NCBI GenBank assembly: GCA_963609805.1
Contig: CAVDLN010000005.1
Location: 1 to 33,693 of the forward strand
Reading direction: 5' to 3'
DNA from: CAMEON01 sp963609805
GTDB lineage: Bacteria; Bacillota; Clostridia; Oscillospirales; CAG-272
Length of the DNA: 33,693 nucleotides
How positions within the stretch are numbered: the stretch's first letter is position 1; each line of letters starts with the position of its first letter. A model generated the notes under the pieces. It searched no databases, was not told the DNA's origin, and saw only the letters and a program-made list of their open reading frames with translations. Of this stretch, positions 17,369 through 25,148 are shown piece after piece. Position numbers and translations under genes: made by a program.

Positions 17369-18163
17369 ATGGAAAGCGCCGCTGCCGGAAAATCCGAAAA
17401 GAAAATTGCGCTGATCACAGGTGCATCGTCCGGAATGGGACGGGAATTCGTGCTGGCATTGGACAGGCAGGAAAAGTTCGATGAGCTGTGGCTTGTCGCC
17501 CGGAGGAAGGAACGTCTGGAGGCACTGCAGACGCAGGTACGCGCCAAGGTGCGCGCGATCCCCCTGGATCTCGGCCTTGCGTCAAGTCTTGAGACATTGA
17601 AAAGCCTTTTGGCCGAGGAGCAGCCGAATATCCGCGTGCTGGTTAATGCCAGCGGGTTCGGACGGTTCGGCGCATTCACCGCCCTGCCGCTGGATGACCA
17701 GCTGAAAATGATCGATCTGAATACCAAAGCACTGGTAGCGGTCACGTATATGGCCCTGCCGTATATGAAGCGCGGCAGCTGCATATACGAACTGGACTCC
17801 CTGTCCGCTTTCCAGCCGGTACCGTATATCAATGTGTATGGGGCGACAAAGGCGTTTGTGCTGTCTTTTTCAAGGGCGCTGAACGTTGAACTGAAAAAGC
17901 AGGGACGGGGAATCCGCGTAATGGCGGTCTGCCCGGGATGGGTGCATACGGAGTTTTTCGAGCATGCCGTTTTGGATGATACCATTACGTATTACAACCG
18001 CTTTTTTGAGCCGCAGGAGGTCATTGAGCGTGCGCTGCGCGATATGAAAAAAGGCAAGGACGTGTCTGTATGCGGCTTTACGGTTCGGGCGCAGGTGCTG
18101 CTCACAAAACTGCTGCCTCACGGCGTCGTGATGGAAATCTGGTGCAACCAGCAGAAAAAGTAA
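17369..18163 (+). CDS. Short-chain dehydrogenase/reductase (SDR)
   Basis: 264 residues. The ATG at 17369 follows GAGGAGGAG (17354-17362), which overlaps the previous stop. The Rossmann cofactor motif TGASSGMG lies at 17-24, and ARRKER near residue 45 suggests preference for NADPH. The active site has a Ser at about 144 (ELDSLSAFQ), Tyr157 and Lys161 (YGATK). The VNASGFG block stands in place of the usual NNAG, as in the YdfG/DltE-like group. Related proteins reduce small hydroxy- or oxo-compounds, and the substrate here is unknown. It is translationally linked to the Lys-rich protein and 15 bases from the lipoprotein gene. Confidence 0.92.
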   Translation: MESAAAGKSEKKIALITGASSGMGREFVLALDRQEKFDELWLVARRKERLEALQTQVRAKVRAIPLDLGLASSLETLKSLLAEEQPNIRVLVNASGFGRFGAFTALPLDDQLKMIDLNTKALVAVTYMALPYMKRGSCIYELDSLSAFQPVPYINVYGATKAFVLSFSRALNVELKKQGRGIRVMAVCPGWVHTEFFEHAVLDDTITYYNRFFEPQEVIERALRDMKKGKDVSVCGFTVRAQVLLTKLLPHGVVMEIWCNQQKK

Positions 18164-18178
18164 AAGGAGGGTACAGTT

Positions 18179-21100
18179 ATGAGAAAGAAGTTTGTCTGCA
18201 GTGTATTTCATCTTATGTTCGGCTTGCTTTTGCTTGCCATATGCGGCACGGTCTGCGCCTGCCGCTCCGATGGAAATCAGACGTCGTCCGATACAGGGAC
18301 AGCCTCGACTGCCGCCGAGCCGACCGCAACGGCGCAGGATCCCGACACGTCTGCAGAATCCGTGACGGATGCGGACACGGAGACGCAGACGGAAATCGAG
18401 ACCGAGGCGGAGACATATGCCCCCTACGCCGGTTCCAACGGAAAGACCGTCAATACCGCCGCGGAGCTTGCAAACGGGGTTACCGGCTACTACACATCCA
18501 GCACAAGGAGTGCCTTTGCCATTGAAAACCAGAACGCACATCTGGTTTACAATCTTTCCGATGACTCCTCTCCGCGTTCCGTTCAATCGCTGAGAACCCT
18601 GTCGGGGGCTGAGTATCTGTCCGACACGATGGACTCTTTTATTCTGCTGGAAAACGGGCATATGTTTTACGCCGCCTCCTCCTCCGGACGCGTGAATGTG
18701 TATGACCAGGGCTTTTACTATTACGATGTGCATGTGTTGGATCAGACCTTCGGTGCGGATGCCGATCAGATAGCGGAGAAGGCGAAAATCAATCTCAATG
18801 CCTTTTCCGGAACCAACGATATAAGCCGCGCCAGCCAGACTTCGGAGGGCTTGCAGCTGAAAATCAAGACCAACTATGATCCCTATATTGTGTATCAGGG
18901 ACTGTCCTATGACGCGGAGAAATATCCCGTTGTACTGGTAACGCTGAGATCCTACGCGGCTTCCTACGCGGAGGTGTACTTTGTCGCCGGAAGCCACTCC
19001 AACTTTTCGTCAGACCAGCAGTGCTCGTTTACGGTTATCAATGACGGAGAATATCATACCTACGCGGTAAGACTCGCAAGCGGTAAGGATTATACCGGAA
19101 AGCTGACGGGGCTCCGTCTGGATATCGGTAGTGAAGCGGGCGAAAAGATTGATCTGAAGGAGATTATGCTTGTCCGCTACAGCGAGGAGAGCGTTTCTCA
19201 GGTTACGCTTGACCGTGACTTTGTAGCCTATTCGGACAAAATCAATGATGTGTGCCGCTTCATGGCCGACAAGACTTTAACAGGGGTTGCCGCAATCGGT
19301 ACGGAAACCCGCATTGCCGCGGACACGGTAGCTAAGCTGATTGTAGGCGACGGCAACGGAACACATACGGATCTGGCTGAGGTTGATTGGAGCACGGCCG
19401 CCTATGTTGGCTTTGATATCAAGGATGCGGGCACTTTCGGCTACATTCTTTTGCCGCACGAGACGAGCGGCAGCCTCTCCGTGGAGCTTTCGGAAGGCGT
19501 GTACATCATCAGGCAGTCCTACACGCCCGACAGCGGAACATTGAAGGAAGGATCTTCCACTTACGTAGGCCATCGCATTTACACGGACACGGAGCATGCT
19601 TTCGATACCTTCCTGTATGAGGCATACTGCGAGAGAAACCCGCTGACAGGGGTGCGTGCGCTGGATAACATGCGCAATGCCTTCTATGTCGGATACAATG
19701 CGCTGCGGGGAGGGTATGAATTCAGAATACTCAACGGCCCGGATTTCAACTACGCGTACAATAACCCGGATAAAATGTACAGCGTAACGCTCGAAATTGA
19801 CGGAACCGACAGCGATCGTGACAGAAAGATCTACATTCTGGCCGGCTCTACCGACGGCAGCCTGGAGTGTTCCGCCGTGCTGGACAAAAACGACCGGATG
19901 CTGCCCGTCCGTGTAGAGGTTTGCAAGAACTTCGCTTACGACGGCGAGGAACTGTACTATACGGACAATGACAGCCATGCCTACGGATATGCCATTTTCC
20001 CGATGGTCGCGGAGGCAGGCAGTACCGAGAAGGTAACGGTTCTGCATCTGTTTGAACGCTGGGGACAGTACCGGCTGAAGCAGCTTTCTTCCATACGTTT
20101 CTTCCGGGCGTACTATCACATGTCGTGCGGCGTTACCGAGACAAACTGCATTTCCTTCTATGATTACACCGGCAACCGCCTGCCCGACCACCGTGCCATA
20201 TCTCAGCAGTACTGGGGGGATTCCTGCCTCGGCACGCTTGACGGAAATGGAAATCTTATTTGGAAAACGGGAATTCTCAGCAATCAGCCGCAGCATTCCA
20301 ACAGCGGTTCGCATACATTCCTGCGTTATACCGACGGGAACGGAAAAACGATCAGTACCGAGAGTGTGCGTCATCGCATTGACAGTTCCGGCCCCGTTTA
20401 CTTTGACCTTACCATGAGCTATGTATCCGGCGACGGAAAAATGGAGGCGGACATCAGGCACATGGAAATGGCACAGTATGACGAAAACCGTGCTTACTAC
20501 CAGCTGGATTACACCGTTACGGAAGAAATCTCTTTCTCGGATTTCATGAACACATTTGAGATCTACGCGCTGGCGACCAACAACTCACGGATGTACCAGC
20601 ATTTCGGATACCTTGATGAGAACAATCTATCGCAGATTACAGACAGCAACCACACTTCCAAGGCGGTTGTGTACAGACTCGGCAGTGAGTGTCCGTATTT
20701 TGATTACTTTGAATTGCCGGATACCGATCCGTCCGTGCTGGATGCAAGCGATTATTATTCCAATGTATCCGCATTGATTAAGGACTGGGATATCGTTATC
20801 GGCGGGGAGGCATATACCGGTTCGCTGGTGCTTGTCGAGAAGAACGGACGAGTGGCCCTGACGCTGGATTTGGGCGAGGTAACGCTCAAGCCGGGTGATT
20901 ATATCCGCATGAACCTGATCCTGATGCCGTGGGGCGACCGCAACTCGACGGATGACAGCAATGTGCGCCTGACGCGCGAGAATACGCTGTTGAATCCGAT
21001 TAAGGCCGAGTCCGAGAAGGATTCCGTGTCCTCCGATCCGTTCCTGCCGACTGTCCGCAGTGCGGACGGACAGACCGCGGTATTCACCGTATCCGGCGGT

Positions 21101-21388
21101 CTTGACAATATTGACAGGACCGGTTACGCATCGGAAGGCAATACCTCGTATACCACGTACTACGACCGCGATTATAATGTGGCTGTGTGTGTCGAGGGCA
21201 TGCGCGATCTGGGCTACCTCGGTGTCTACGAACTGATTGACGGGGAATGGGTGAAGCTGGAACTGTCATCCGACTGGGGATTTGACGGCTACTCGGTTCT
21301 GTACGAGGACGACAACAGTTTTTCATATTCCTTCAATATCAACATGAATGAGGCAAAGCCGCGCACGTTCCGTGTTGTGGTGGAGTAA
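18179..21388 (+). CDS. Large surface lipoprotein of unknown function
   Basis: 1069 residues. The ATG follows AAAGGAGG (18163-18170). A signal peptide with a lipobox-like V-C-A-C places the lipidated residue at Cys28; Cys22 is a less likely alternative. Residues about 30-82 are a Thr/Glu/Asp/Ala linker (DTETQTEIETEAET), likely a flexible and possibly glycosylated spacer. Residues about 225-340 look like a carbohydrate-binding beta-sandwich (HTYAVRLASGKDYTGKLTGLRLDIGSEAGEKIDL). The rest is rich in aromatic and acidic residues with predicted beta structure, and no catalytic motif is recognised. The family is unknown to me. Being outer-leaflet anchored, it probably binds or displays glycans, which is inference. 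The hairpin after it ends the operon. Confidence 0.84.
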   Translation: MRKKFVCSVFHLMFGLLLLAICGTVCACRSDGNQTSSDTGTASTAAEPTATAQDPDTSAESVTDADTETQTEIETEAETYAPYAGSNGKTVNTAAELANGVTGYYTSSTRSAFAIENQNAHLVYNLSDDSSPRSVQSLRTLSGAEYLSDTMDSFILLENGHMFYAASSSGRVNVYDQGFYYYDVHVLDQTFGADADQIAEKAKINLNAFSGTNDISRASQTSEGLQLKIKTNYDPYIVYQGLSYDAEKYPVVLVTLRSYAASYAEVYFVAGSHSNFSSDQQCSFTVINDGEYHTYAVRLASGKDYTGKLTGLRLDIGSEAGEKIDLKEIMLVRYSEESVSQVTLDRDFVAYSDKINDVCRFMADKTLTGVAAIGTETRIAADTVAKLIVGDGNGTHTDLAEVDWSTAAYVGFDIKDAGTFGYILLPHETSGSLSVELSEGVYIIRQSYTPDSGTLKEGSSTYVGHRIYTDTEHAFDTFLYEAYCERNPLTGVRALDNMRNAFYVGYNALRGGYEFRILNGPDFNYAYNNPDKMYSVTLEIDGTDSDRDRKIYILAGSTDGSLECSAVLDKNDRMLPVRVEVCKNFAYDGEELYYTDNDSHAYGYAIFPMVAEAGSTEKVTVLHLFERWGQYRLKQLSSIRFFRAYYHMSCGVTETNCISFYDYTGNRLPDHRAISQQYWGDSCLGTLDGNGNLIWKTGILSNQPQHSNSGSHTFLRYTDGNGKTISTESVRHRIDSSGPVYFDLTMSYVSGDGKMEADIRHMEMAQYDENRAYYQLDYTVTEEISFSDFMNTFEIYALATNNSRMYQHFGYLDENNLSQITDSNHTSKAVVYRLGSECPYFDYFELPDTDPSVLDASDYYSNVSALIKDWDIVIGGEAYTGSLVLVEKNGRVALTLDLGEVTLKPGDYIRMNLILMPWGDRNSTDDSNVRLTRENTLLNPIKAESEKDSVSSDPFLPTVRSADGQTAVFTVSGGLDNIDRTGYASEGNTSYTTYYDRDYNVAVCVEGMRDLGYLGVYELIDGEWVKLELSSDWGFDGYSVLYEDDNSFSYSFNINMNEAKPRTFRVVVE

Positions 21389-21400
21389 TTGCCAAACAGA

Positions 21401-21440
21401 AGAACCGCCCCGGAGACTCTGGAGTCCCCGGGGCGGTTCT
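21401..21440. terminator. Long hairpin between convergent genes, without a T tract
   Basis: 21401-21419 pairs with 21422-21440 (AGAACCGCCCCGG...CCGGGGCGGTTCT) with one A:C mismatch and a tight loop. A second hairpin follows, CCGATTC (21454-21460) with GAATCGG (21467-21473). No run of T follows either one, so termination may rest on the stem or on convergent collision. Confidence 0.62.
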
Positions 21441-21482
21441 GTATCAGGTGTCGCCGATTCCCAATCGAATCGGACGGCGTGT

Positions 21483-22340
21483 TCAGATTCTGGCGAGCAT
21501 GGCGCGAAGATTGCGGAGTCCGGTTTCGATTCCGTATATGCAGTCCTCGGAGCCCTCGAATTCGATGGAACAGTAGCCGTCATAGCCCGCACGCTTGAGG
21601 ATGCGCAGGCACTTTTCTACATTTACATCGCCCTCACCGATAATAGCGCCCTTGAAATAATTGCAGGCGCGGGTTTGCCCGTAGCCGGGGAGCGGCTCGG
21701 TGGATTTGTACATATCCTTGGCGTGAACATGCACGGCGTACGGCGCAACACGGGAAACAGCCGCAACATTATCCTCATCGGCGCATACGAAATTGCCGAC
21801 ATCCACCAGAAGACCGAAGTTGTCATGTGCCACGGCGTTGAACAGCTGTTCCACGCGATAGCTGTCCTGCGCCACATATCCGTGATTTTCCACAGCGGTT
21901 TTGATTCCCTTTGTGGCGGCGTATTCTGTGACGGCGCGGATGTTGGCTGCAATGGTGGGAAGCATCAGACCGAAACTGCGGGATGTTCCGGTCTTTCCGA
22001 GACTGTAGCAGGCATCATGACGCATGACGGAGCACCCCAGTACGGCGGCGATATCCACCTGCTTTTTCAGCCGTTCTACCTCGGCCGCGTTCTTTTCCGG
22101 CGTGTCCTGATACAGGCAGGCTCCGATGGTGTATGCGTTGATAACCATTCCCCGCACGTCTGCCTCTGCCCGCAGATCCGCGGCGTAGGCAAGCTGCTCC
22201 TCATAGGTGCTGCGGGGCATGTCCAGAAATTCTATTGCCTCAAACCCCATTTCCTGCGCTTTGCGGATGGTGTCAAAATGGGACATCCTGCCCGTTCCGA
22301 TGTACTGCTGAAAGGAATAGGAACTGACTGAGATTTTCAT
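21483..22340 (-). CDS. Sugar phosphate isomerase/epimerase-like TIM barrel protein
   Basis: 285 residues. The start at 22340 is set by AAAGGAG 8 bases upstream, just after the stop of the upstream gene. The AP-endonuclease-2/xylose-isomerase-like barrel shows metal-site segments AVENHG (Glu), LVDVGNF (Asp), HVHAKD (His) and SIEFEGSED (Glu). The family includes hydroxypyruvate isomerase, inosose dehydratase/isomerase and 3-epimerases of ketosugars. Which reaction this one performs cannot be told. It follows its paralogue by 17 bases in the same operon, so both probably act on steps of one sugar pathway. Cytoplasmic. Confidence 0.9.
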   Translation of the reverse strand: MKISVSSYSFQQYIGTGRMSHFDTIRKAQEMGFEAIEFLDMPRSTYEEQLAYAADLRAEADVRGMVINAYTIGACLYQDTPEKNAAEVERLKKQVDIAAVLGCSVMRHDACYSLGKTGTSRSFGLMLPTIAANIRAVTEYAATKGIKTAVENHGYVAQDSYRVEQLFNAVAHDNFGLLVDVGNFVCADEDNVAAVSRVAPYAVHVHAKDMYKSTEPLPGYGQTRACNYFKGAIIGEGDVNVEKCLRILKRAGYDGYCSIEFEGSEDCIYGIETGLRNLRAMLARI

Positions 22341-22357
22341 TGCTTCGCGCTCCTTTT

Positions 22358-23218
22358 TCAATTTTTGCTCATAACGGATTGCAGATGTTCGACGGCAATG
22401 CGGATATCCCCTACGGGATCATCGCCCACCTCACGCTCGATAGTCAGAAAGCCGCGGTAGCCGATTTCGTTCAGCGCCTGCAGGTAGGTGTCAAAGTGCA
22501 CGGAACCCTGCCCGAGCGGCACCTCGGCGAAATACTGAATCCCCTGAAATTCCTGCGGAACGGGATGCACAACGCCGTAGATGTATTCCGGAACGCCGCG
22601 GTGCAGCATTACGCCGTCCTTGGCATGGGTGTGGACAATATAGTTTTTCAGATTGTGAACGGCGGCCACGGGGTCATCTCCCGTTACCATGACCAGATTG
22701 GCGGGATCCAGATTGACACCCAACCCGCGGGAACCGCCCAGCGAATCCAGAAAGCCCTTGAGCGTGGCGGACGTTTCGGGTCCCGTTTCAACGGCAAAAT
22801 GCGCGTTGATGGAATCGGCATAGGCAGCGAGCCGGCCGCAGGCGTCCTGCATGATATGGTAGCGCTCGTGAGTCGGATCGGACGGAACAACGCCGATATG
22901 CGTGGTCACGATTCCGGCTTCCATGTCATTGGACAAATCCAGTATTCTCTTTGACTTTTCAATGAGCTGCGGATTGAGTGCCGCGTCGCCGAAGCCGTGC
23001 CCCAAATCGCCGCAGATGGCGGAGAAGCGCAGTCCGGCGGATTTGACCATGTCCAGCAATTCACGGCGCCGGGCGGGCGTCATGTTCTCGGGGGCGTGTT
23101 CTCCGTTTGTGCAGTACATCTGAATCCCCTGAACGCCCAGCTTCGCCGCACAGCGGATTGCCTCTGCGGTTGGGAGCCGGAAGGATTCCAGCATCACGCC
23201 GATGGGAAACGAATACAT
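22358..23218 (-). CDS. Sugar phosphate isomerase/epimerase-like TIM barrel protein (paralogue)
   Basis: 286 residues from 23218. GGAGGT lies 4 bases before this ATG, and upstream Met codons lack a site. Barrel residues include AVETGPE (Glu), LGVNLDPANL (Asp), VHTHAKDG (His) and LTIEREVG (Glu), the usual metal-binding set of the xylose-isomerase-like family. The N-terminal SFPIGVMLESFRL strand is typical of family members next to oxidoreductases. It is first in a two-gene operon with a second, divergent paralogue. The substrate is unknown; ketose, inosose and lyxose/tagatose-type reactions are all possible. Confidence 0.9.
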   Translation of the reverse strand: MYSFPIGVMLESFRLPTAEAIRCAAKLGVQGIQMYCTNGEHAPENMTPARRRELLDMVKSAGLRFSAICGDLGHGFGDAALNPQLIEKSKRILDLSNDMEAGIVTTHIGVVPSDPTHERYHIMQDACGRLAAYADSINAHFAVETGPETSATLKGFLDSLGGSRGLGVNLDPANLVMVTGDDPVAAVHNLKNYIVHTHAKDGVMLHRGVPEYIYGVVHPVPQEFQGIQYFAEVPLGQGSVHFDTYLQALNEIGYRGFLTIEREVGDDPVGDIRIAVEHLQSVMSKN

Positions 23219-23280
23219 AATTACCTCCATTTTCTCAGGCAGCAGTGGTATCACCGCCGACAAGCACATTCATTGGCTAT

Positions 23281-23309
23281 ATTGTACACGAATACGGCTT
23301 TTTTGTCAA
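23281..23309 (-). promoter_or_regulatory. Promoter of the two-gene isomerase operon
   Basis: On the minus strand, TTGACA (23304-23309), 17 bases, TACAAT (23281-23286). The start codon lies about 63 bases downstream. Confidence 0.85.
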
Positions 23310-23330
23310 GATGTTGCGTGGATTTTGTTG

Positions 23331-23356
23331 AAGAACCCCGGGCAAGGTTCTTTTTT
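23331..23356 (+). terminator. Terminator just upstream of the scfA promoter
   Basis: AAGAACC (23331-23337) pairs with GGTTCTT (23346-23352) and is followed by TTTT on the plus strand. No plus-strand gene runs into it within the window, so it would insulate scfA from read-through. Confidence 0.6.
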
Positions 23357-23368
23357 GGGGTTTCCCCC

Positions 23369-23398
23369 TTGACAAATGTGTCTGCCGCGTGGTATAAT
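23369..23398 (+). promoter_or_regulatory. Strong promoter of scfA
   Basis: TTGACA (23369-23374), an 18-base spacer and TATAAT (23393-23398). Both boxes match consensus. Confidence 0.9.
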
Positions 23399-23459
23399 GA
23401 ACTGTAGATTGGGATTCCTGCTATATTTCATGGGCCCAAAGAAACGGAGACGCAAAGTT

Positions 23460-23621
23460 ATGAAGAGAATCAAAACATTGAAAACCCGTAATCTCTGCCA
23501 GAGCGCAAAGAACGGCGGCTGCGGCGAGTGCCAGACTTCCTGCCAGTCTGCATGCAAGACCAGTTGCGGCGTTGCAAACCAGTCCTGCGAGAATAAGGCA
23601 GCAAAGGCTGAGAAGAACTGA
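23460..23621 (+). CDS. scfA: SCIFF peptide precursor (ribosomally made, thioether cross-linked)
   Basis: 53 residues. GGAG (23446-23449) precedes the ATG by 10 bases. The sequence has the SCIFF (six cysteines in forty-five) core CGECQTSCQSACKTSC followed by NQSCEN. The six family Cys are 21, 24, 28, 32, 36 and 43; Cys13 is an additional one in NLCQSA. The leader MKRIKTLKTRNL is the conserved recognition region. SCIFF maturases (for example CteB acting on CteA) form a Cys-to-Thr thioether. I recall this as Cys32 to Thr37, and in this peptide position 37 is Gly. The mature function in Clostridia is unknown. It is the first gene of a unit with the maturase, separated from it by a terminator. Confidence 0.93.
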   Translation: MKRIKTLKTRNLCQSAKNGGCGECQTSCQSACKTSCGVANQSCENKAAKAEKN

Positions 23622-23630
23622 AAGCCATCG

Positions 23631-23663
23631 AAAAAATGCCGCCCGTCCGGGCGGCATTTTTTT
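23631..23663 (+). terminator. Terminator between scfA and scfB
   Basis: AAAAAATGCCGCCCG (23631-23645) pairs with CGGGCGGCATTTTTT (23648-23662), with T through 23663. It is a strong intrinsic terminator. Partial read-through would give much more peptide than maturase; otherwise scfB needs its own promoter in 23664-23715, and none is obvious there. Confidence 0.9.
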
Positions 23664-23732
23664 AGCTGTCCGCAGGCATGCCGCGGAGGCATGAATCACG
23701 CTATGCGCAAGGGATAAGGAGTTAAACCTGAT

Positions 23733-25145
23733 ATGTTACACCAGTATAAACTGAATGGATACAACATTGTTTTGGACACTTGCTCCGGCGCCGTTCATGC
23801 GGTGGATGATGTTGCCTATGACATGATCTCCGCATGGAAGGATACCGACAGGGAAACGCTTATCGGGAAAATGGCGGAGCGATACGCAGGCAGACCGGAT
23901 GTGACGGAGGCTGATTTGCGTGAATGTGCCGAGGACATCGCCGCACTGGAAGCAGACGGGCAGCTGTTCACCCCGGACACCTATGCGTCCATGGCGGGAA
24001 CTTTCAAGGAACGTTCCGGCAATGTCATCAAGGCACTCTGTCTGCATGTCGCGCATACCTGCAACCTCAACTGTTCCTACTGCTTTGCCAGCCAGGGAAA
24101 ATATCATGGCGAACGGGCATTGATGAGTTTTGAGGTGGGGCGGCGCGCGATTGATTTCTTGATTGAGAATTCCGGGACACGGCACAATCTGGAGGTGGAT
24201 TTCTTCGGCGGAGAGCCTCTCATGAACTGGGAGGTCGTCAAGCAGATTGTTGCCTATGCCCGCTCTGTGGAGAAGCGGCACAATAAAAACTTCCGGTTTA
24301 CCCTGACAACAAACGGAATGCTGATAAACGACGAGGTAATTGATTTTGCCAATCGGGAAATGAGCAACGTGGTGCTGAGTCTGGACGGGCGCCGTGAGAT
24401 TCACGATGCGACACGCGTGGATTATGCGGGACACGGAAGCTATGATCGCATAGTGCCGAAGTTTCAGAAGCTGGTTGCCGCACGGGGCGGCAAAGGATAC
24501 TATATGCGCGGTACTTTCACGCACAGGAATCCGGACTTTACGAAGGATGTCCTGCATATGGCGGATCTCGGCTTCACCGAACTGAGCATGGAGCCGGTTG
24601 TGGCGGCACCGGACGATCCTATGGCACTGACGGCGGAGGACATTGAGATCGTGAAGCAGCAGTATGAGCAGCTGGCGATTGAAATGCTCCGCCGTGAGCG
24701 GGAGGGAAGGCCGATTACTTTCTACCACTATATGATTGACCTGACTGCGGGTCCGTGCATTTACAAGCGTATTTCCGGGTGCGGGTCCGGCACCGAATAC
24801 ATGGCGGTGACACCGTGGGGAGATCTGTATCCCTGTCACCAGTTTGTCGGGGAGGAGTCGTACCGGCTGGGCAATATATGGGACGGAGTCACAAATGACG
24901 CCCTGCGTGACGAATTCCGTTCCTGCAATGCCTACGCCCGCCCGGAATGTGCCGACTGCTGGGCAAAACTTTACTGTTCGGGAGGCTGCGCGGCCAACGC
25001 CTACCATGCGTCCGGTTCCATTCGCGGGGTGTATAAGCCCGGATGCGAGTTATTCCGCAAACGCATTGAATGTGCAATCATGATGAAAGTTGCCGAGGAT
25101 GAGGAACGGGAAAACACGGCCGAAAATGCCGCGGAGAAGCAGTAA
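23733..25145 (+). CDS. scfB: Radical SAM SCIFF maturase (thioether-forming, SPASM)
   Basis: 470 residues. AAGGAG (23716-23721) sets the ATG at 23733. An N-terminal PqqD-like peptide-recognition (RRE) region (about 1-95, beginning LHQYKLNGYNIVLDT) leads to the radical SAM core with Cys110, Cys114 and Cys117 (CNLNCSYC). The SPASM domain carries further Cys in CIYKRISGCGSG, YPCHQ, CADCWAKLYCSGGC and PGCELF, enough for two auxiliary [4Fe-4S] clusters. Established: the enzyme binds the SCIFF leader and makes a thioether bridge by 5'-deoxyadenosyl radical chemistry. It is linked to scfA upstream and 3 bases from the decarboxylase gene downstream, so the latter two are translationally coupled. Confidence 0.95.
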   Translation: MLHQYKLNGYNIVLDTCSGAVHAVDDVAYDMISAWKDTDRETLIGKMAERYAGRPDVTEADLRECAEDIAALEADGQLFTPDTYASMAGTFKERSGNVIKALCLHVAHTCNLNCSYCFASQGKYHGERALMSFEVGRRAIDFLIENSGTRHNLEVDFFGGEPLMNWEVVKQIVAYARSVEKRHNKNFRFTLTTNGMLINDEVIDFANREMSNVVLSLDGRREIHDATRVDYAGHGSYDRIVPKFQKLVAARGGKGYYMRGTFTHRNPDFTKDVLHMADLGFTELSMEPVVAAPDDPMALTAEDIEIVKQQYEQLAIEMLRREREGRPITFYHYMIDLTAGPCIYKRISGCGSGTEYMAVTPWGDLYPCHQFVGEESYRLGNIWDGVTNDALRDEFRSCNAYARPECADCWAKLYCSGGCAANAYHASGSIRGVYKPGCELFRKRIECAIMMKVAEDEERENTAENAAEKQ

Positions 25146-25148
25146 AGC

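Noticed and set aside
23460..23621. Metallothionein-like or bacteriocin peptide
   Set aside because: The core CGECQTSCQSACKTSC with a linked SPASM radical SAM enzyme identifies SCIFF.
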